From assembly GCA_035519135.1 (NCBI GenBank), contig DATIWX010000135.1:3815-67814 (forward strand): a DNA stretch of 64,000 nt, in the 5' to 3' direction. Positions 34,032-42,820 of the stretch are shown piece after piece. How positions within the stretch are numbered: position 1 is the first letter of the stretch; each line of letters begins with the position of its first letter. A program made the position numbers and the translations under genes. This stretch comes from VBDM01 sp035519135. GTDB lineage: Bacteria; Pseudomonadota; Gammaproteobacteria; Burkholderiales; SG8-39. A model generated the notes under the pieces. The model was given only the letters and a program-made list of their open reading frames with translations. It made no database searches and was not told the DNA's origin.

Positions 34032-34871
34032 ATGGACTACAAGACGATTCTCGTTCACCTCGACGCCGGCGCGCGCAGCACGGAGCGCCTTGAGCTCGCG
34101 CTGGCGCTCGCCGACCGCTACGACGCGCATCTGGTCGGCCTGTTCGCGCTGAGCGCGATGAGGACGCCCTCGTATGTCCGCGCCGATACCGTCGCCCTGC
34201 TGGTTGCCGCGCAGGAACGCCAGCGGGCCGAGGCGGCCGCCGCGGCCGAGGCGAAATTCCGCGCCGCCGCGGCGAGGTACGGCAGCGTGAAGGCGGAGTG
34301 GCGCGTCTCTCATGGGGATGCGCTGGGCGCGGTACAGCTGAGCGCGCGCTATTCCGATCTGGTGATCATCGGCCAGCGGGACCGCGATGCCGAGCGCGAA
34401 ACCGGCATCGCCCCGGAATTCGTCGACGAGCTGGTCGTGTCATGCGGCCGTCCCGTACTGGTCGTTCCCTACGCCGGCCACTATCCCGATGCCGGCAAGA
34501 GAGTGCTGGTCGCCTGGAACGCGTCCGCCGAAGCGTCGCGGGCCATGTCGGACGCCTTGCCGCTGCTCGCGCGCGCCGAGCGCGTCAATGTTGTCGTGTT
34601 CCACGCCGGGAGCCCCGGCGACCACGGCGAGGAACCGGGCGCGGACGCCGCCCTGTACCTCGCGCGCCACGGCGTGAAGGCCGCGGTGTCGCGCTACGGC
34701 AGTCCGGGGCTGGATATCGGGTCGCAGATCCTCTCCCGCGCCGCCGACCTGACGGTCGATCTCATCGTGATGGGCGCCTACGGGCACTCCAGGATCCGCG
34801 AGCTCGTGCTCGGGGGCGCGACGCGGTCGCTGCTCGAGTCCATGACCGCGCCGGTCCTGATGTCGCGCTGA
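34032..34871 (+). CDS. Tandem-domain universal stress protein
   Basis: The 279-residue protein has two Usp folds (about 1-140 and 150-279). The second carries a complete ATP-binding signature GAYGHSRIRELVLGGATRSLL. The first is degenerate at that place (IIGQRDRDAERE), so probably only one domain binds ATP. The ribosome site AGGAGA is well placed. It follows rtcB by 44 bases with no FNR-type site of its own and may be the last gene of the PolX-archease-RtcB transcript. Confidence 0.92.
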   Translation: MDYKTILVHLDAGARSTERLELALALADRYDAHLVGLFALSAMRTPSYVRADTVALLVAAQERQRAEAAAAAEAKFRAAAARYGSVKAEWRVSHGDALGAVQLSARYSDLVIIGQRDRDAERETGIAPEFVDELVVSCGRPVLVVPYAGHYPDAGKRVLVAWNASAEASRAMSDALPLLARAERVNVVVFHAGSPGDHGEEPGADAALYLARHGVKAAVSRYGSPGLDIGSQILSRAADLTVDLIVMGAYGHSRIRELVLGGATRSLLESMTAPVLMSR

Positions 34872-34905
34872 ACCGGTTGGTGCGGCCCCGGCGACAAGCC
34901 CGCTA

Positions 34906-34919
34906 TTGATCCAGGTCAA
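34906..34919. promoter_or_regulatory. FNR/ANR-type site upstream of aldehyde oxidoreductase operon
   Basis: TTGATCCAGGTCAA has one mismatch. TAGCGT at 34941-34946 is the -10 candidate at 28.5 bases from the centre, giving a leader of about 30 bases to the ATG at 34984. Confidence 0.77.
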
Positions 34920-34983
34920 GGTGCGCCGCGGGCGTGGGCATAGCGTTGAAGGATCGCGGCGGAATCGGACATCGGGAAGCGTC

Positions 34984-35577
34984 ATGGCGGACGGAGTCAC
35001 TCGCCGGGAATTTCTGAAGGGCACGGGCGCAGTCATCACCGGCGTCGCCATGCTCGACCAGAGCGCGGCTGCCGAGCGCGGTCCGGGAGCGGCGGCCGCG
35101 GACTCCGGCCAGGTCGAGATTCTTCTTCACGTGAACGGCGCAAGGCGGAGCGTGAGCGTCGAGCCGCAGATGACTCTCGCGGAAGTCCTGCGCGGGCCGC
35201 TCGATCTGACCGGCACGAAAATCGGCTGCGACCGCGGCGCCTGCTCCGCCTGCACGGTGTGGCTCGATCGCGAGCCGGTTCTCTCCTGCATGACGCTCGC
35301 GCTCGACGTCGGCGAGCGCGAGGTCGTGACCATCGAGGGCCTCGCGGGCGGCGGGCGCCTTCACCCGGTACAGTCCGCGTTCATCGCCCAAGACGCGGTT
35401 CAGTGCGGCTTCTGCACGCCGGGAATGGTGATGAGCTGCGCTGCACTCCTGGAGAGGAATCCCGATCCCAGCCGTGAAGACGTCAAGGCGGCGATCGCAG
35501 GGCATCTTTGCCGCTGCGGCACGACGCCGCACGTGCTCGATGCGGTGCTCGAAGCGGCAAAGGCGGCGAAGGGTTGA
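34984..35577 (+). CDS. Molybdenum aldehyde oxidoreductase, [2Fe-2S] subunit (PaoA/YagT-like), Tat-exported
   Basis: A 197-residue protein with a twin-arginine signal (TRREFLKGTGAVITG). A plant-type ferredoxin cluster follows (GCDRGACSACTVWLDREPVLSC), then the second [2Fe-2S] domain (CGFCTPGMVMSC ... CRCG). This is the small subunit of the xanthine dehydrogenase family. As in Escherichia coli PaoABC, only this subunit has the Tat signal, so the whole complex should be carried to the periplasm. It is first in the six-gene operon with the two other subunits, two cytochromes and a nitroreductase. Confidence 0.92.
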   Translation: MADGVTRREFLKGTGAVITGVAMLDQSAAAERGPGAAAADSGQVEILLHVNGARRSVSVEPQMTLAEVLRGPLDLTGTKIGCDRGACSACTVWLDREPVLSCMTLALDVGEREVVTIEGLAGGGRLHPVQSAFIAQDAVQCGFCTPGMVMSCAALLERNPDPSREDVKAAIAGHLCRCGTTPHVLDAVLEAAKAAKG

Positions 35578-35579
35578 AA

Positions 35580-37958
35580 ATGGCGGACGACGGCACCCGC
35601 ACGCAGAAGCACAAGGTCGGGATGGTTCCCGGGACGCTCGGCGAAATCGAGCGCCGGGTGAGCGCGGACGAAGCGCCGCCGCTCGCCCCCAACGCGCAGC
35701 TCGCCTGGATTGGAAAATCCGTGCATCGCATCAATGGACGCGCGAAGGTGACGGGCGCCGCGCGCTTCACCGTCGACGTGAAGCTGCCGGGCATGCTCCA
35801 CGGGCGGCTGCTGCGCTCGCCGCATCCGCATGCGCGTCTTGCCTCGCTCGACTTGAGCGCCGCGGGAAGGCATCCCGGCGTGCGCGCCGTGCTGCCGGTC
35901 AATGAAACCGCGGGCCGCGCCGTCGAAGCGGCGGACGAGAAGGCGTCCGGAAGCGCCGCGCGGCGCGTGCTGTACGTAGGCGATGTCGTTGCGGGCGTCG
36001 CGGCCGCCACGCCGGCCGCCGCCGAGGCGGCGCTGCGCCTCATCAAGGCGGAGTACCGGCCGCTTCCGTTCGTCGTCGATCTCGAAAGCGCGCGCAGAAG
36101 CGGCGCACCGGTCGTGTTCGAGCGTCCCGTGCACGGCGAGGGCTACGCGGGCGCCATCGCGGGCGGTGCGCCGATCGAACAGCGCGGCAACGTGCGCGGA
36201 CCGAACACGGCCGGCTCTCGCGGCGACGCGAACGCCGGATTCGCGCAAGCCGACGTCACCGTCGCAGGCGAATACCGCACGCAGGTGCAGACGCACTGCT
36301 GCATGGAGACTCACGCGGTCGTCGCCGACTGGCGCTCGGACGGGCTTACGGTATACGCGTCCACGCAGTACACGGCGGGCGTGCGCGCCGAGCTCGCGCA
36401 GATCTTCGGGCTCCCGTTGAGCCGCGTGCGCGTCGTGGTCGACGCGATGGGCGGGGGATTCGGCTCGAAGTCGAGTGCCGGAAACTACATGCGCGCCGCG
36501 GTGATGCTCTCGCGGCAGGCGGGCGCGCCCGTGCGCATCGCCCTCGACAGGAGCGAAGAGCACCTGGACAGCGGCAATCGTCCGGCGACCGTCCAGAAGC
36601 TGCGCGTCGGGGCGAAGAAGGACGGCGCGCTCACGGCGATCGCGCTCGACACCTATGGCACGGCGGGCGTGGGCCTGGGCGCCGGTGTCGGATTCTTCGC
36701 GCAGGGCCTGTATGCCTGCGAGAACTTCTCGATCTCGCAGTCCGACGTTTTCATCAACGCCGGCCCCGGATGCGCGATGCGCGCGCCGGGCAACGTTCCC
36801 GGCGCTTTCGCGCTCGAGCAGGCGATCGACGAGCTGGCCGAGAAGCTCGGTGTCGATCCGCTCGCGCTGCGGGACAGGATCGATCCCAGTCCCGTGCACC
36901 GGGAGGAACGGCGCCTCGGCGCGGCGCGTTTCGGCTGGAGTGCCCGGCACGCGCCCGGCGCCGATACGGGACCCGTCAAGCGCGGCGTCGGCGTGGCGCA
37001 ATCCTACTGGAGCGCGAACATCAATACACACGCCGCGTGCGAGGTGTGCATCCTGCGCGACGGCTCGGTGGAGCTGTTCTCCGGCGTGCAGGACATCGGC
37101 AGCGGCATCGGCACCGTGCTCGCGCAGGTCGTCGCCGAGGAGCTGGGCTTGCGGCCGGAGGACGTCGCGATTCACATCGGCGACACGAACTTTCCGGCCG
37201 GACCGCCCTCGTACGGCAGCCTGACGACCGCCTCGATCACGCCGCCCGCGCGCAATGCAGCGCACCGCGCGCTGCGCGAGCTGATGCGGACCGCGGCGCC
37301 GGCGCTCGGCGCGGCGCCTGAAAGCCTGGTCGCACGCGGCGGACGCATCACGACCGCGGACGGCGCGCGCAGCCTGAGCTTCCGCGAGGCGGCTTCGCGG
37401 CTTCCCGCCGAGCGCATCAGCGCGGTCGCGAGCCGCTCGGACGACTACGGCGGCTTCGCGCGCAAGTTCGGCGAGATGGCCCAGGCCAGGGAACCCCTGG
37501 GCGGCGTGCAGTTCGCGGAAGTGGCGGTGGACGTCGAGACCGGCATCGTGCGCGTGGAGCGCGTGGTCGCCGCGCAGGACTGCGGCCGACCGATGAACCC
37601 GAAGCAGACCGAGAGCCAGGTGCACGGCGGCATCCTCATGGGTGTCTCCTACGCGCTCTACGAGAACCGCGTGATCGACCGGAACACCGGACACGTGCTC
37701 AACGCCGACCTGGAGCACTACAAGATCGCGCGCTCGCGCGAGACGCCGGCGATCGATGTGATCCTGCTCGAGAACTATCAGGGTATGAGCGCGACCGACG
37801 CCTACGGAATCGCCGAGCCCGCGAACATCGCCACCGCGCCCGCGATCGCCAACGCCGTCTACAACGCGATCGGCGTGCGCGTGCGCCAGCTGCCGATGAC
37901 CCCGGCGACGATCCTCGCCGCGCTCGGACGGATCCCGGCCGTCAGGGCAAGCGCATGA
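35580..37958 (+). CDS. Molybdenum aldehyde oxidoreductase, Moco-binding subunit (PaoC/YagR-like)
   Basis: This 792-residue subunit starts two bases after the small-subunit stop. The xanthine dehydrogenase core begins GKSVHRINGRAKVTGAARFT. The Moco loops include GGGFGSKSSAGNYMRAAVML and GCAMRAPGNVPGAFALEQ, with AYGIAEPANIATAPAIANA near the end. The last probably contains the catalytic Glu of the family (GIAEPA). Such enzymes oxidise aromatic or aliphatic aldehydes with water as oxygen source. The true substrate is unknown. It has no export signal of its own. Confidence 0.93.
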   Translation: MADDGTRTQKHKVGMVPGTLGEIERRVSADEAPPLAPNAQLAWIGKSVHRINGRAKVTGAARFTVDVKLPGMLHGRLLRSPHPHARLASLDLSAAGRHPGVRAVLPVNETAGRAVEAADEKASGSAARRVLYVGDVVAGVAAATPAAAEAALRLIKAEYRPLPFVVDLESARRSGAPVVFERPVHGEGYAGAIAGGAPIEQRGNVRGPNTAGSRGDANAGFAQADVTVAGEYRTQVQTHCCMETHAVVADWRSDGLTVYASTQYTAGVRAELAQIFGLPLSRVRVVVDAMGGGFGSKSSAGNYMRAAVMLSRQAGAPVRIALDRSEEHLDSGNRPATVQKLRVGAKKDGALTAIALDTYGTAGVGLGAGVGFFAQGLYACENFSISQSDVFINAGPGCAMRAPGNVPGAFALEQAIDELAEKLGVDPLALRDRIDPSPVHREERRLGAARFGWSARHAPGADTGPVKRGVGVAQSYWSANINTHAACEVCILRDGSVELFSGVQDIGSGIGTVLAQVVAEELGLRPEDVAIHIGDTNFPAGPPSYGSLTTASITPPARNAAHRALRELMRTAAPALGAAPESLVARGGRITTADGARSLSFREAASRLPAERISAVASRSDDYGGFARKFGEMAQAREPLGGVQFAEVAVDVETGIVRVERVVAAQDCGRPMNPKQTESQVHGGILMGVSYALYENRVIDRNTGHVLNADLEHYKIARSRETPAIDVILLENYQGMSATDAYGIAEPANIATAPAIANAVYNAIGVRVRQLPMTPATILAALGRIPAVRASA

Positions 37959-38983
37959 AGCGCTTCCAATGGGCGCGCGCGCGCGGCGTCGCTGACGCGG
38001 CCGGCTCGGGGAACGCCACGGTCGCGGACGCGATGCAGTCCAAGAACGGCAGCCCGCGAACCGACGCCGTCGTCCTCAAGGCCGGCGGCGTCGACCTGCT
38101 CGATCTGATGAAGGAAGGACTGCTCACGCCGAGACGCGTGGTGAACCTGCGCGCCGTTCCCGAGCTCGGGCGCCTCGTCGAGGAGAGGGACGGAAGCATG
38201 CGCGTCGGCGCGACGGTCACGCTCGCGCAGCTCGCGGCGCATCCGGCGATCCGCGCACGCTATCGCGCCCTTGCCCAGGCCGCGGGGAACTCCGCGAGCC
38301 CGCAGCTCCGCAACATGGCCACGATCGGCGGGAATCTGCTGCAGCGGCCGCGCTGCTGGTATTTTCGCTCGGCCGCGCATCACTGTGCGCGAAAGGGCGG
38401 CCAGACCTGCTTCGCGTTCGCCGGCGAGAACGCCTATCACGCCATCTTCGGGCAGAACGGCTGCGCGATCGTGCATCCCTCGACTTCCGCGACCGCGCTG
38501 GTCGCGTTCGGTGCCGGAGTCGAATTGGCGGGTGCGAAGGGAAGGAAGCGCGTCGTCGCGCTGGAGAAGTTCTTCGTGCCGCCCGAGCGGGACATCGGGC
38601 GCGAGAACGATCTCAAGCCGGGCGAGATCCTGACGGCCGTGCTGCTGCCGCCGCCCGGTCACGGCGCGCGCTCGGCGCATCTGCGGCAGGGAGAACTGGA
38701 TTCCTTCGACTGGCCCGTGGCCGACGTCGCGGTTGTCCTCGAAATGGAAAAAGACGGCGTGTGCCGACGCGCATCCGTGGTGCTCGGCGCCGCGGCGCCG
38801 GTTCCGCACCGGGCGAAGGCGGCCGAGGACGCGCTTGTCGGGAAGCGGATCGCCGACGATGTCGCTCGCCAAGCGGCGCACGCCGCGCTCGCGGGTGCGT
38901 CGCCGCTCAGCCAAAACGCCTACAAGCTGCCGATTTTCGAGGCACTGGTGCGGCGTGCCGTGCTCGGCGCGACCGGAGAATGA
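37955..38983 (+). CDS. Molybdenum aldehyde oxidoreductase, FAD subunit with [4Fe-4S] insert (PaoB/YagS-like)
   Basis: The 342-residue FAD_binding_5 protein overlaps the Moco subunit (ATGA). The FAD site is in ATIGGNLLQRPRCWYF. Four cysteines then follow (RCWYF, HHCARK, GQTCFAF, NGCAIVHPS) at spacings like those that bind the extra [4Fe-4S] cluster in E. coli PaoB. This marks it as the Pao type rather than a plain xanthine dehydrogenase. It contacts the external electron acceptor, here possibly the cytochrome c encoded one base downstream. Confidence 0.9.
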   Translation: MKRFQWARARGVADAAGSGNATVADAMQSKNGSPRTDAVVLKAGGVDLLDLMKEGLLTPRRVVNLRAVPELGRLVEERDGSMRVGATVTLAQLAAHPAIRARYRALAQAAGNSASPQLRNMATIGGNLLQRPRCWYFRSAAHHCARKGGQTCFAFAGENAYHAIFGQNGCAIVHPSTSATALVAFGAGVELAGAKGRKRVVALEKFFVPPERDIGRENDLKPGEILTAVLLPPPGHGARSAHLRQGELDSFDWPVADVAVVLEMEKDGVCRRASVVLGAAAPVPHRAKAAEDALVGKRIADDVARQAAHAALAGASPLSQNAYKLPIFEALVRRAVLGATGE

Positions 38984-38984
38984 A

Positions 38985-39362
38985 ATGAGCCGCCTCCAGC
39001 GGCTGGTGCGAGCGCTCCCTCTGGCGGTGGCGCTCGCCCCGGCCTTCGCCGCCGACGATCCGGCGGGCGCCGGCCGGAAGATCTTCGAGAGCCGCTGCGT
39101 GAGCTGCCATGAAAACGCGCCGCCGTCGACGGCGACGCTCGGCCCGAGCCTCGCCGGCATCGTCGGCAGGAAGGCGGGCACCGGGACCACCGGCGTGCAT
39201 TCCCGCGCGCTGGCGGAGTCGGGGATCGTATGGAACCGGAGCTCGCTGCGGAGCTATCTCTCCGATCCGGGACGCGCGGTCCCGGGAACGATCATGCCGC
39301 TGCGCGTGGAGAACACGAAGGAGCTCGAGGACCTGCTGAACTACCTGGAAACCCTGCGTTGA
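38985..39362 (+). CDS. Periplasmic class I cytochrome c, likely oxidoreductase partner
   Basis: A 125-residue protein with a signal peptide cleaved near AFAAD and one haem site CVSCH. GPSLAGIVGRKAGT follows, and a Met ligand sits in GTIMPLRV, the pattern of mitochondrial-type cytochrome c. Its ATG is one base after the FAD-subunit stop, so it is translationally coupled. It is the obvious candidate electron acceptor for the periplasmic aldehyde oxidoreductase. The nitroreductase-like gene follows 10 bases later. Confidence 0.9.
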   Translation: MSRLQRLVRALPLAVALAPAFAADDPAGAGRKIFESRCVSCHENAPPSTATLGPSLAGIVGRKAGTGTTGVHSRALAESGIVWNRSSLRSYLSDPGRAVPGTIMPLRVENTKELEDLLNYLETLR

Positions 39363-39372
39363 GGAGCAAGAC

Positions 39373-40029
39373 ATGGAAGACCACGTCACGAGAAGACAAG
39401 TCAACGCCGCGCTCCTCGCGGCCGGCGCGATGGCGGCGCTGCCTGCCGGGGCCCTGGCGCAGGAGGCCAGGGTACTTCCCGCCCCCCGCAAGGAGGCGGG
39501 CAAGCCGCTCATGCAGGCATTGCAGCTGCGCCGCTCCACCCGGGAGTACTCGCAGCGCCCGCTTTCCGCGCAGACGCTTTCGGATCTGCTGTGGGCCGCG
39601 TACGGCGTGAACCGCCCGAGCGGCGACCGCACGGCGCCCTACTGGCGCCACATCATGGTGATCGACGTCTACGCCGCGATGGCCGACGGCGTCTGGCTCT
39701 ACGACCCGAAGCAGCATGCGCTTCGCCCGCATCTCGGCGCCGACATCCGGCCGCAGACCGGCATGCAGGACTTCGTCGCGACCGCGCCGCTCAACCTCGT
39801 GTATGTGGTGCACGGCGAGCGCATGAAGGACGTCTCGCCCGAGGATCGCCGCTTGTACGGATCGGTGGACGCCGCGTTCGCCGGCCAGAACGTCTACCTC
39901 TACTGTGCCTCGGAGGGTCTCGCCACGGTATTCCGCGGAGCGGTCGACTACGAGAAGCTCAGACGCGCCATGAAGCTCGGAGACGGACAGTTCGTCGCCT
40001 TCGCGCAGACGGTCGGTTATCCTTCCTGA
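39373..40029 (+). CDS. Exported SagB-type nitroreductase-fold protein
   Basis: The 218-residue protein begins VTRRQVNAALLAAGAMAALP, a Tat-like signal, unusual for a nitroreductase. The mature part has the FMN nitroreductase pattern: RRSTREYSQRPL, LLWAAYGVNRPSG, GQNVYLYCASEGLATVFRG and QTVGYP. It is a paralog of the cytoplasmic protein encoded at 42164. Position between two secreted cytochrome genes in the aldehyde oxidoreductase operon suggests a periplasmic flavin reductase or oxidase. The acceptor is unknown. Confidence 0.85.
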   Translation: MEDHVTRRQVNAALLAAGAMAALPAGALAQEARVLPAPRKEAGKPLMQALQLRRSTREYSQRPLSAQTLSDLLWAAYGVNRPSGDRTAPYWRHIMVIDVYAAMADGVWLYDPKQHALRPHLGADIRPQTGMQDFVATAPLNLVYVVHGERMKDVSPEDRRLYGSVDAAFAGQNVYLYCASEGLATVFRGAVDYEKLRRAMKLGDGQFVAFAQTVGYPS

Positions 40030-40037
40030 AGGGACCC

Positions 40038-40409
40038 ATGAAATCCGAACTGTTGATCGGCGTGGCATCAGTTCTCGCCCTGGCAAGCGCGGCCGCCGTC
40101 GCCGACCCTTTCGATGATGAGATGAATCGCCTCGCAACCGACAGCGGATGCATGCTCTGCCATTCCGCGCGTCCGGCGAGGGCGAGGGACGACGCCGTTC
40201 TGCCCCCGGCTCCCGCCTGGAGCGAGATTGCGAAAAAATATCGGGGCCGGCCCGATGCGGAAGACAAGCTCGTTGCGATCGTCATCCGCGGGGTCAGGCC
40301 GGAGGACCGGCATTGGGCGGGCAAGACGAGCGCCGTAGTGATGCCGACGAACCGTGTCGAGATCGGCGAGGAAGACGCGAGAAGGCTGATACGCTGGATC
40401 CTGCGCTGA
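40038..40409 (+). CDS. Periplasmic monohaem cytochrome c (c551-like)
   Basis: A 123-residue protein with a signal peptide (about 1-22), one haem site CMLCH and a possible distal Met in SAVVMPTNR. The C-terminal helix EEDARRLIRWILR is typical of cytochrome c551/c552. It starts 8 bases after the exported nitroreductase and ends the aldehyde oxidoreductase operon. The 55 bases to the convergent ABC permease gene hold a GC-rich inverted repeat without a T tract. Confidence 0.86.
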   Translation: MKSELLIGVASVLALASAAAVADPFDDEMNRLATDSGCMLCHSARPARARDDAVLPPAPAWSEIAKKYRGRPDAEDKLVAIVIRGVRPEDRHWAGKTSAVVMPTNRVEIGEEDARRLIRWILR

Positions 40410-40464
40410 GCGACGCGCCGGCTCGGCGCGCTGCTCGACGGTGCTAGGTCCGGACCTTGGCGGC

Positions 40465-41241
40465 TCACTGCGCGATCGTCGGATAGCGGTTCGTTGCGAG
40501 CGCCGTCAACAATGCGAGAACCGCGAGCTGGACCGCAAAATCGATCCCCAGCCCGTAGTCGCTGTGCGCCCCTTCGATCATGAACGCGCGGAGCGCGTCC
40601 ACCTGGTAGGTGAGGGGATTGAATGCCGCGATGGAGCGAAGCCAGTCGGGCATCATCGCGATCGGATAGATCGCATTGCTCGCGAAGAAGAGCGGCATGG
40701 TCATGATCTGCCCGATGCCCATGAAGCGCTCGCGCGTCTTCACCATGCAGGCGACGATGAGTGAAAACGTGCAGAAAATGGCCGAGCCGAGGAGGATCGT
40801 CGCGATCACGCCGGCGATCGGCAGTACGCCGAGGCGCAACTTCACGCCGAGCAGGAATGCGAGCAGGAACACGATCAGCGCCTGGGAAAGGCCCCGGACG
40901 CCCGAAGCGAGCGCGCGGCCGAGCACCAGCGCCGGACGCGCCGCCGGGCTCACGAGAAACTTCTGCAGCACGCCCAGATCGCGCTCCCAGATGATGGATA
41001 CGCCATAGAAGATCGCCACGAACAGCACGCTCTGCGCGAGAATTCCCGGCGCCATGAAATCGAGATAGCCGAGGCTCCCGGTCGGAATGGCCCGCGAATG
41101 CGCGAATACTTCGCCGAAGATGAGCAGCCACAACATCGGCTGCACCATCCGCGAAGCGAGCTCCCAGGGATCGTGGCGCAGCTTCCGGATATCGGCCTCG
41201 GCGACGGCGAGCGTCTGGCGCAAGAAGAGCGCGAAATCCAC
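40465..41241 (-). CDS. ABC-2 type transporter permease
   Basis: The 258-residue protein starts at GTG. It has six hydrophobic helices and the ABC-2 signature around GLSQALIVFLLAFLLGVKLRLG and FASNAIYPIAMMPDWLRSI. It is the membrane half of a drug/polysaccharide/antibiotic type exporter of the DrrB/NodJ group. The ATPase gene lies 4 bases upstream. The substrate is unknown. The pair stands alone behind an FNR-type site. Confidence 0.9.
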   Translation of the reverse strand: MDFALFLRQTLAVAEADIRKLRHDPWELASRMVQPMLWLLIFGEVFAHSRAIPTGSLGYLDFMAPGILAQSVLFVAIFYGVSIIWERDLGVLQKFLVSPAARPALVLGRALASGVRGLSQALIVFLLAFLLGVKLRLGVLPIAGVIATILLGSAIFCTFSLIVACMVKTRERFMGIGQIMTMPLFFASNAIYPIAMMPDWLRSIAAFNPLTYQVDALRAFMIEGAHSDYGLGIDFAVQLAVLALLTALATNRYPTIAQ

Positions 41242-41245
41242 GGCG

Positions 41246-42055
41246 CTATTCGAGGCGCGCCGCCGTGCGGCGGACCTGCTCCACCTCGCGGTACGAGCCG
41301 GCTTCCCCGGGTGCGTTTCCCGTCAACTCGATGAAGACGTCGTCGAGCGTTGCCTCCGGGCCGGCCTTCGCCTTCAGCTCTCCCGGCGTTCCCAGACCGG
41401 CGAGCTTCCCGCGATGCATGAACGCCACCGTCTCGCACAGGTGGTCGGCCTCATCCATGTCGTGGGTGGTCATGAACACCGTGGTGCCGAATTCGTCGCG
41501 CACCTGCTCGATGTGCCGCCACACCCCGTGGCGGGCCACCGGGTCGAGCCCGATGGTCGGCTCGTCCAGGAACAGCACCGCCGGCCGGTGCAGCATGCAT
41601 TGCGCGATCTCGAGACGCCGGATCATGCCTCCCGAATAGTGGCCGACGAGGCGGTCGGCCGCGCCGGCGAGATCCATGAATTCGAGCGCCTGCCCGATGC
41701 GCGTCCTGCGCTCGGCTCCCGAAAGCCCGTACAGCTTCGCCGAGATCAGCAGGTTCTCGTAGCCGGTGAGCTCCCCGTCCGAGGAAAGCATCTGGGAAAC
41801 ATATCCGATATGCCGGCGGACTTCATCCGGCTCCCGCACGATGTCGAAGCCCGCCACCGAAGCGGTTCCCGAGGTGGGCGGCAGGAGCGTCGTCAGCATC
41901 TTGATGACCGTGGTCTTTCCCGCCCCGTTCGAGCCGAGCAAGCCGAAAATGGATTTCGGCCGCACCTCGAAGCTCAGGTGGTCCACCGCGGTCAGGGACT
42001 TGAATCGACGCGTAAGAACGGAGAGCTCGACGGCCGGCCGGTGCACGGGGTCCAT
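41246..42055 (-). CDS. ABC transporter ATPase (DrrA/NodI-like)
   Basis: A 269-residue ATPase with Walker A GSNGAGKTT, signature YSGGMIRRLEIAQ, Walker B AVLFLDEPTIGLD and the switch His in MTTHDMDEAD. The C-terminal region resembles DrrA-type exporters. I use the ATG at 42055: the longer frame would run across the FNR-type site. This ATG lies 41.5 bases from the site centre, so a leaderless message is predicted. It forms an exporter with the permease gene downstream. Confidence 0.92.
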   Translation of the reverse strand: MDPVHRPAVELSVLTRRFKSLTAVDHLSFEVRPKSIFGLLGSNGAGKTTVIKMLTTLLPPTSGTASVAGFDIVREPDEVRRHIGYVSQMLSSDGELTGYENLLISAKLYGLSGAERRTRIGQALEFMDLAGAADRLVGHYSGGMIRRLEIAQCMLHRPAVLFLDEPTIGLDPVARHGVWRHIEQVRDEFGTTVFMTTHDMDEADHLCETVAFMHRGKLAGLGTPGELKAKAGPEATLDDVFIELTGNAPGEAGSYREVEQVRRTAARLE

Positions 42056-42089
42056 CGCCTCATTCTCGTGCGGCTGCCGGGCAGCGCGG

Positions 42090-42103
42090 TTGACGTACAT
42101 CAA
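42090..42103. promoter_or_regulatory. FNR/ANR-type site between ABC exporter and nitroreductase
   Basis: TTGACGTACATCAA has one mismatch. Identical -10-like GAGAAT hexamers lie on both sides: 42125-42130 (plus) and the complement of 42062-42067 (minus), each 28.5-29.5 bases from the centre. This makes an almost symmetric divergent promoter. Confidence 0.75.
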
Positions 42104-42163
42104 GACCGCCGGACGGGTGTGGAAGAGAATCCATAGTCCGCGAACTCAACAGGGGCGGCAATC

Positions 42164-42790
42164 ATGGAGCGTGGAAGCCCAGTGTCAGGATCGAAAGCCG
42201 CGCGTTCGTCGACGGGACAGACCATCAAGCTCCCGCCGCCGCAAACGAGCGGCGGCAAGCCGCTGCTGCAGGCGCTGAAGGACCGGCACAGCGCGCGCGA
42301 ATTCAGCGGCCGGGAGCTGCCGCCGGAGGTGCTCTCCAGCCTTCTGTGGGCCGCGTTCGGCATCAACCGGCCGAAAACGGGCGGCCGCACGGCGCCCTCG
42401 GCGCACGACTGGGAAGAGATCGATGTGTACGCCGCGACCGCGAAGGGGCTCTACCTGTACGAGCCGCGGGACCACGTTCTGAAGCTGGTCCTCGCGCAGG
42501 ACGTCCGCGCGAAAACGGGGATGCAGGCTTTCGTCGGGGAGGCGCCCCTGAACCTCGTCTACGTCGCCGACCTGACGCGGATGACCGAGGCGACGCCGGA
42601 GGACAAAGCCTGGTATTCCGGCCCGGACGCCGGTTTTGTCGCGCAGAACGTCTACCTCTTCTGCGCGTCGGAAGGGCTCGCCGTGGTCGTGCGCGGGATG
42701 GTCGACCGCGGGGCGCTCGGGAAACTGATGTCCCTCACGCCCGAGGAGAAGATCATCCTCGCGCAGACCGTCGGCTATCCGAAGGCTTGA
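42164..42790 (+). CDS. SagB-type nitroreductase-fold protein, cytoplasmic paralog
   Basis: The 208-residue protein shares with the exported copy at 39373 the segments LLWAAFGINRP, GGRTAPS, TGMQAFVGEAPLNLVYV, VAQNVYLFCASEGLAVVVRG and QTVGYP. It lacks a signal sequence, so it should be cytoplasmic. FMN nitroreductases use NAD(P)H, but the physiological acceptor is not known. In mycobacterial dormancy, Acg-family nitroreductase-like proteins are DosR-controlled. Here the gene has its own FNR-type promoter. Confidence 0.87.
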   Translation: MERGSPVSGSKAARSSTGQTIKLPPPQTSGGKPLLQALKDRHSAREFSGRELPPEVLSSLLWAAFGINRPKTGGRTAPSAHDWEEIDVYAATAKGLYLYEPRDHVLKLVLAQDVRAKTGMQAFVGEAPLNLVYVADLTRMTEATPEDKAWYSGPDAGFVAQNVYLFCASEGLAVVVRGMVDRGALGKLMSLTPEEKIILAQTVGYPKA

Positions 42791-42820
42791 GCCTGCGGAA
42801 TGGCAGAACTGCGCCCGCCT

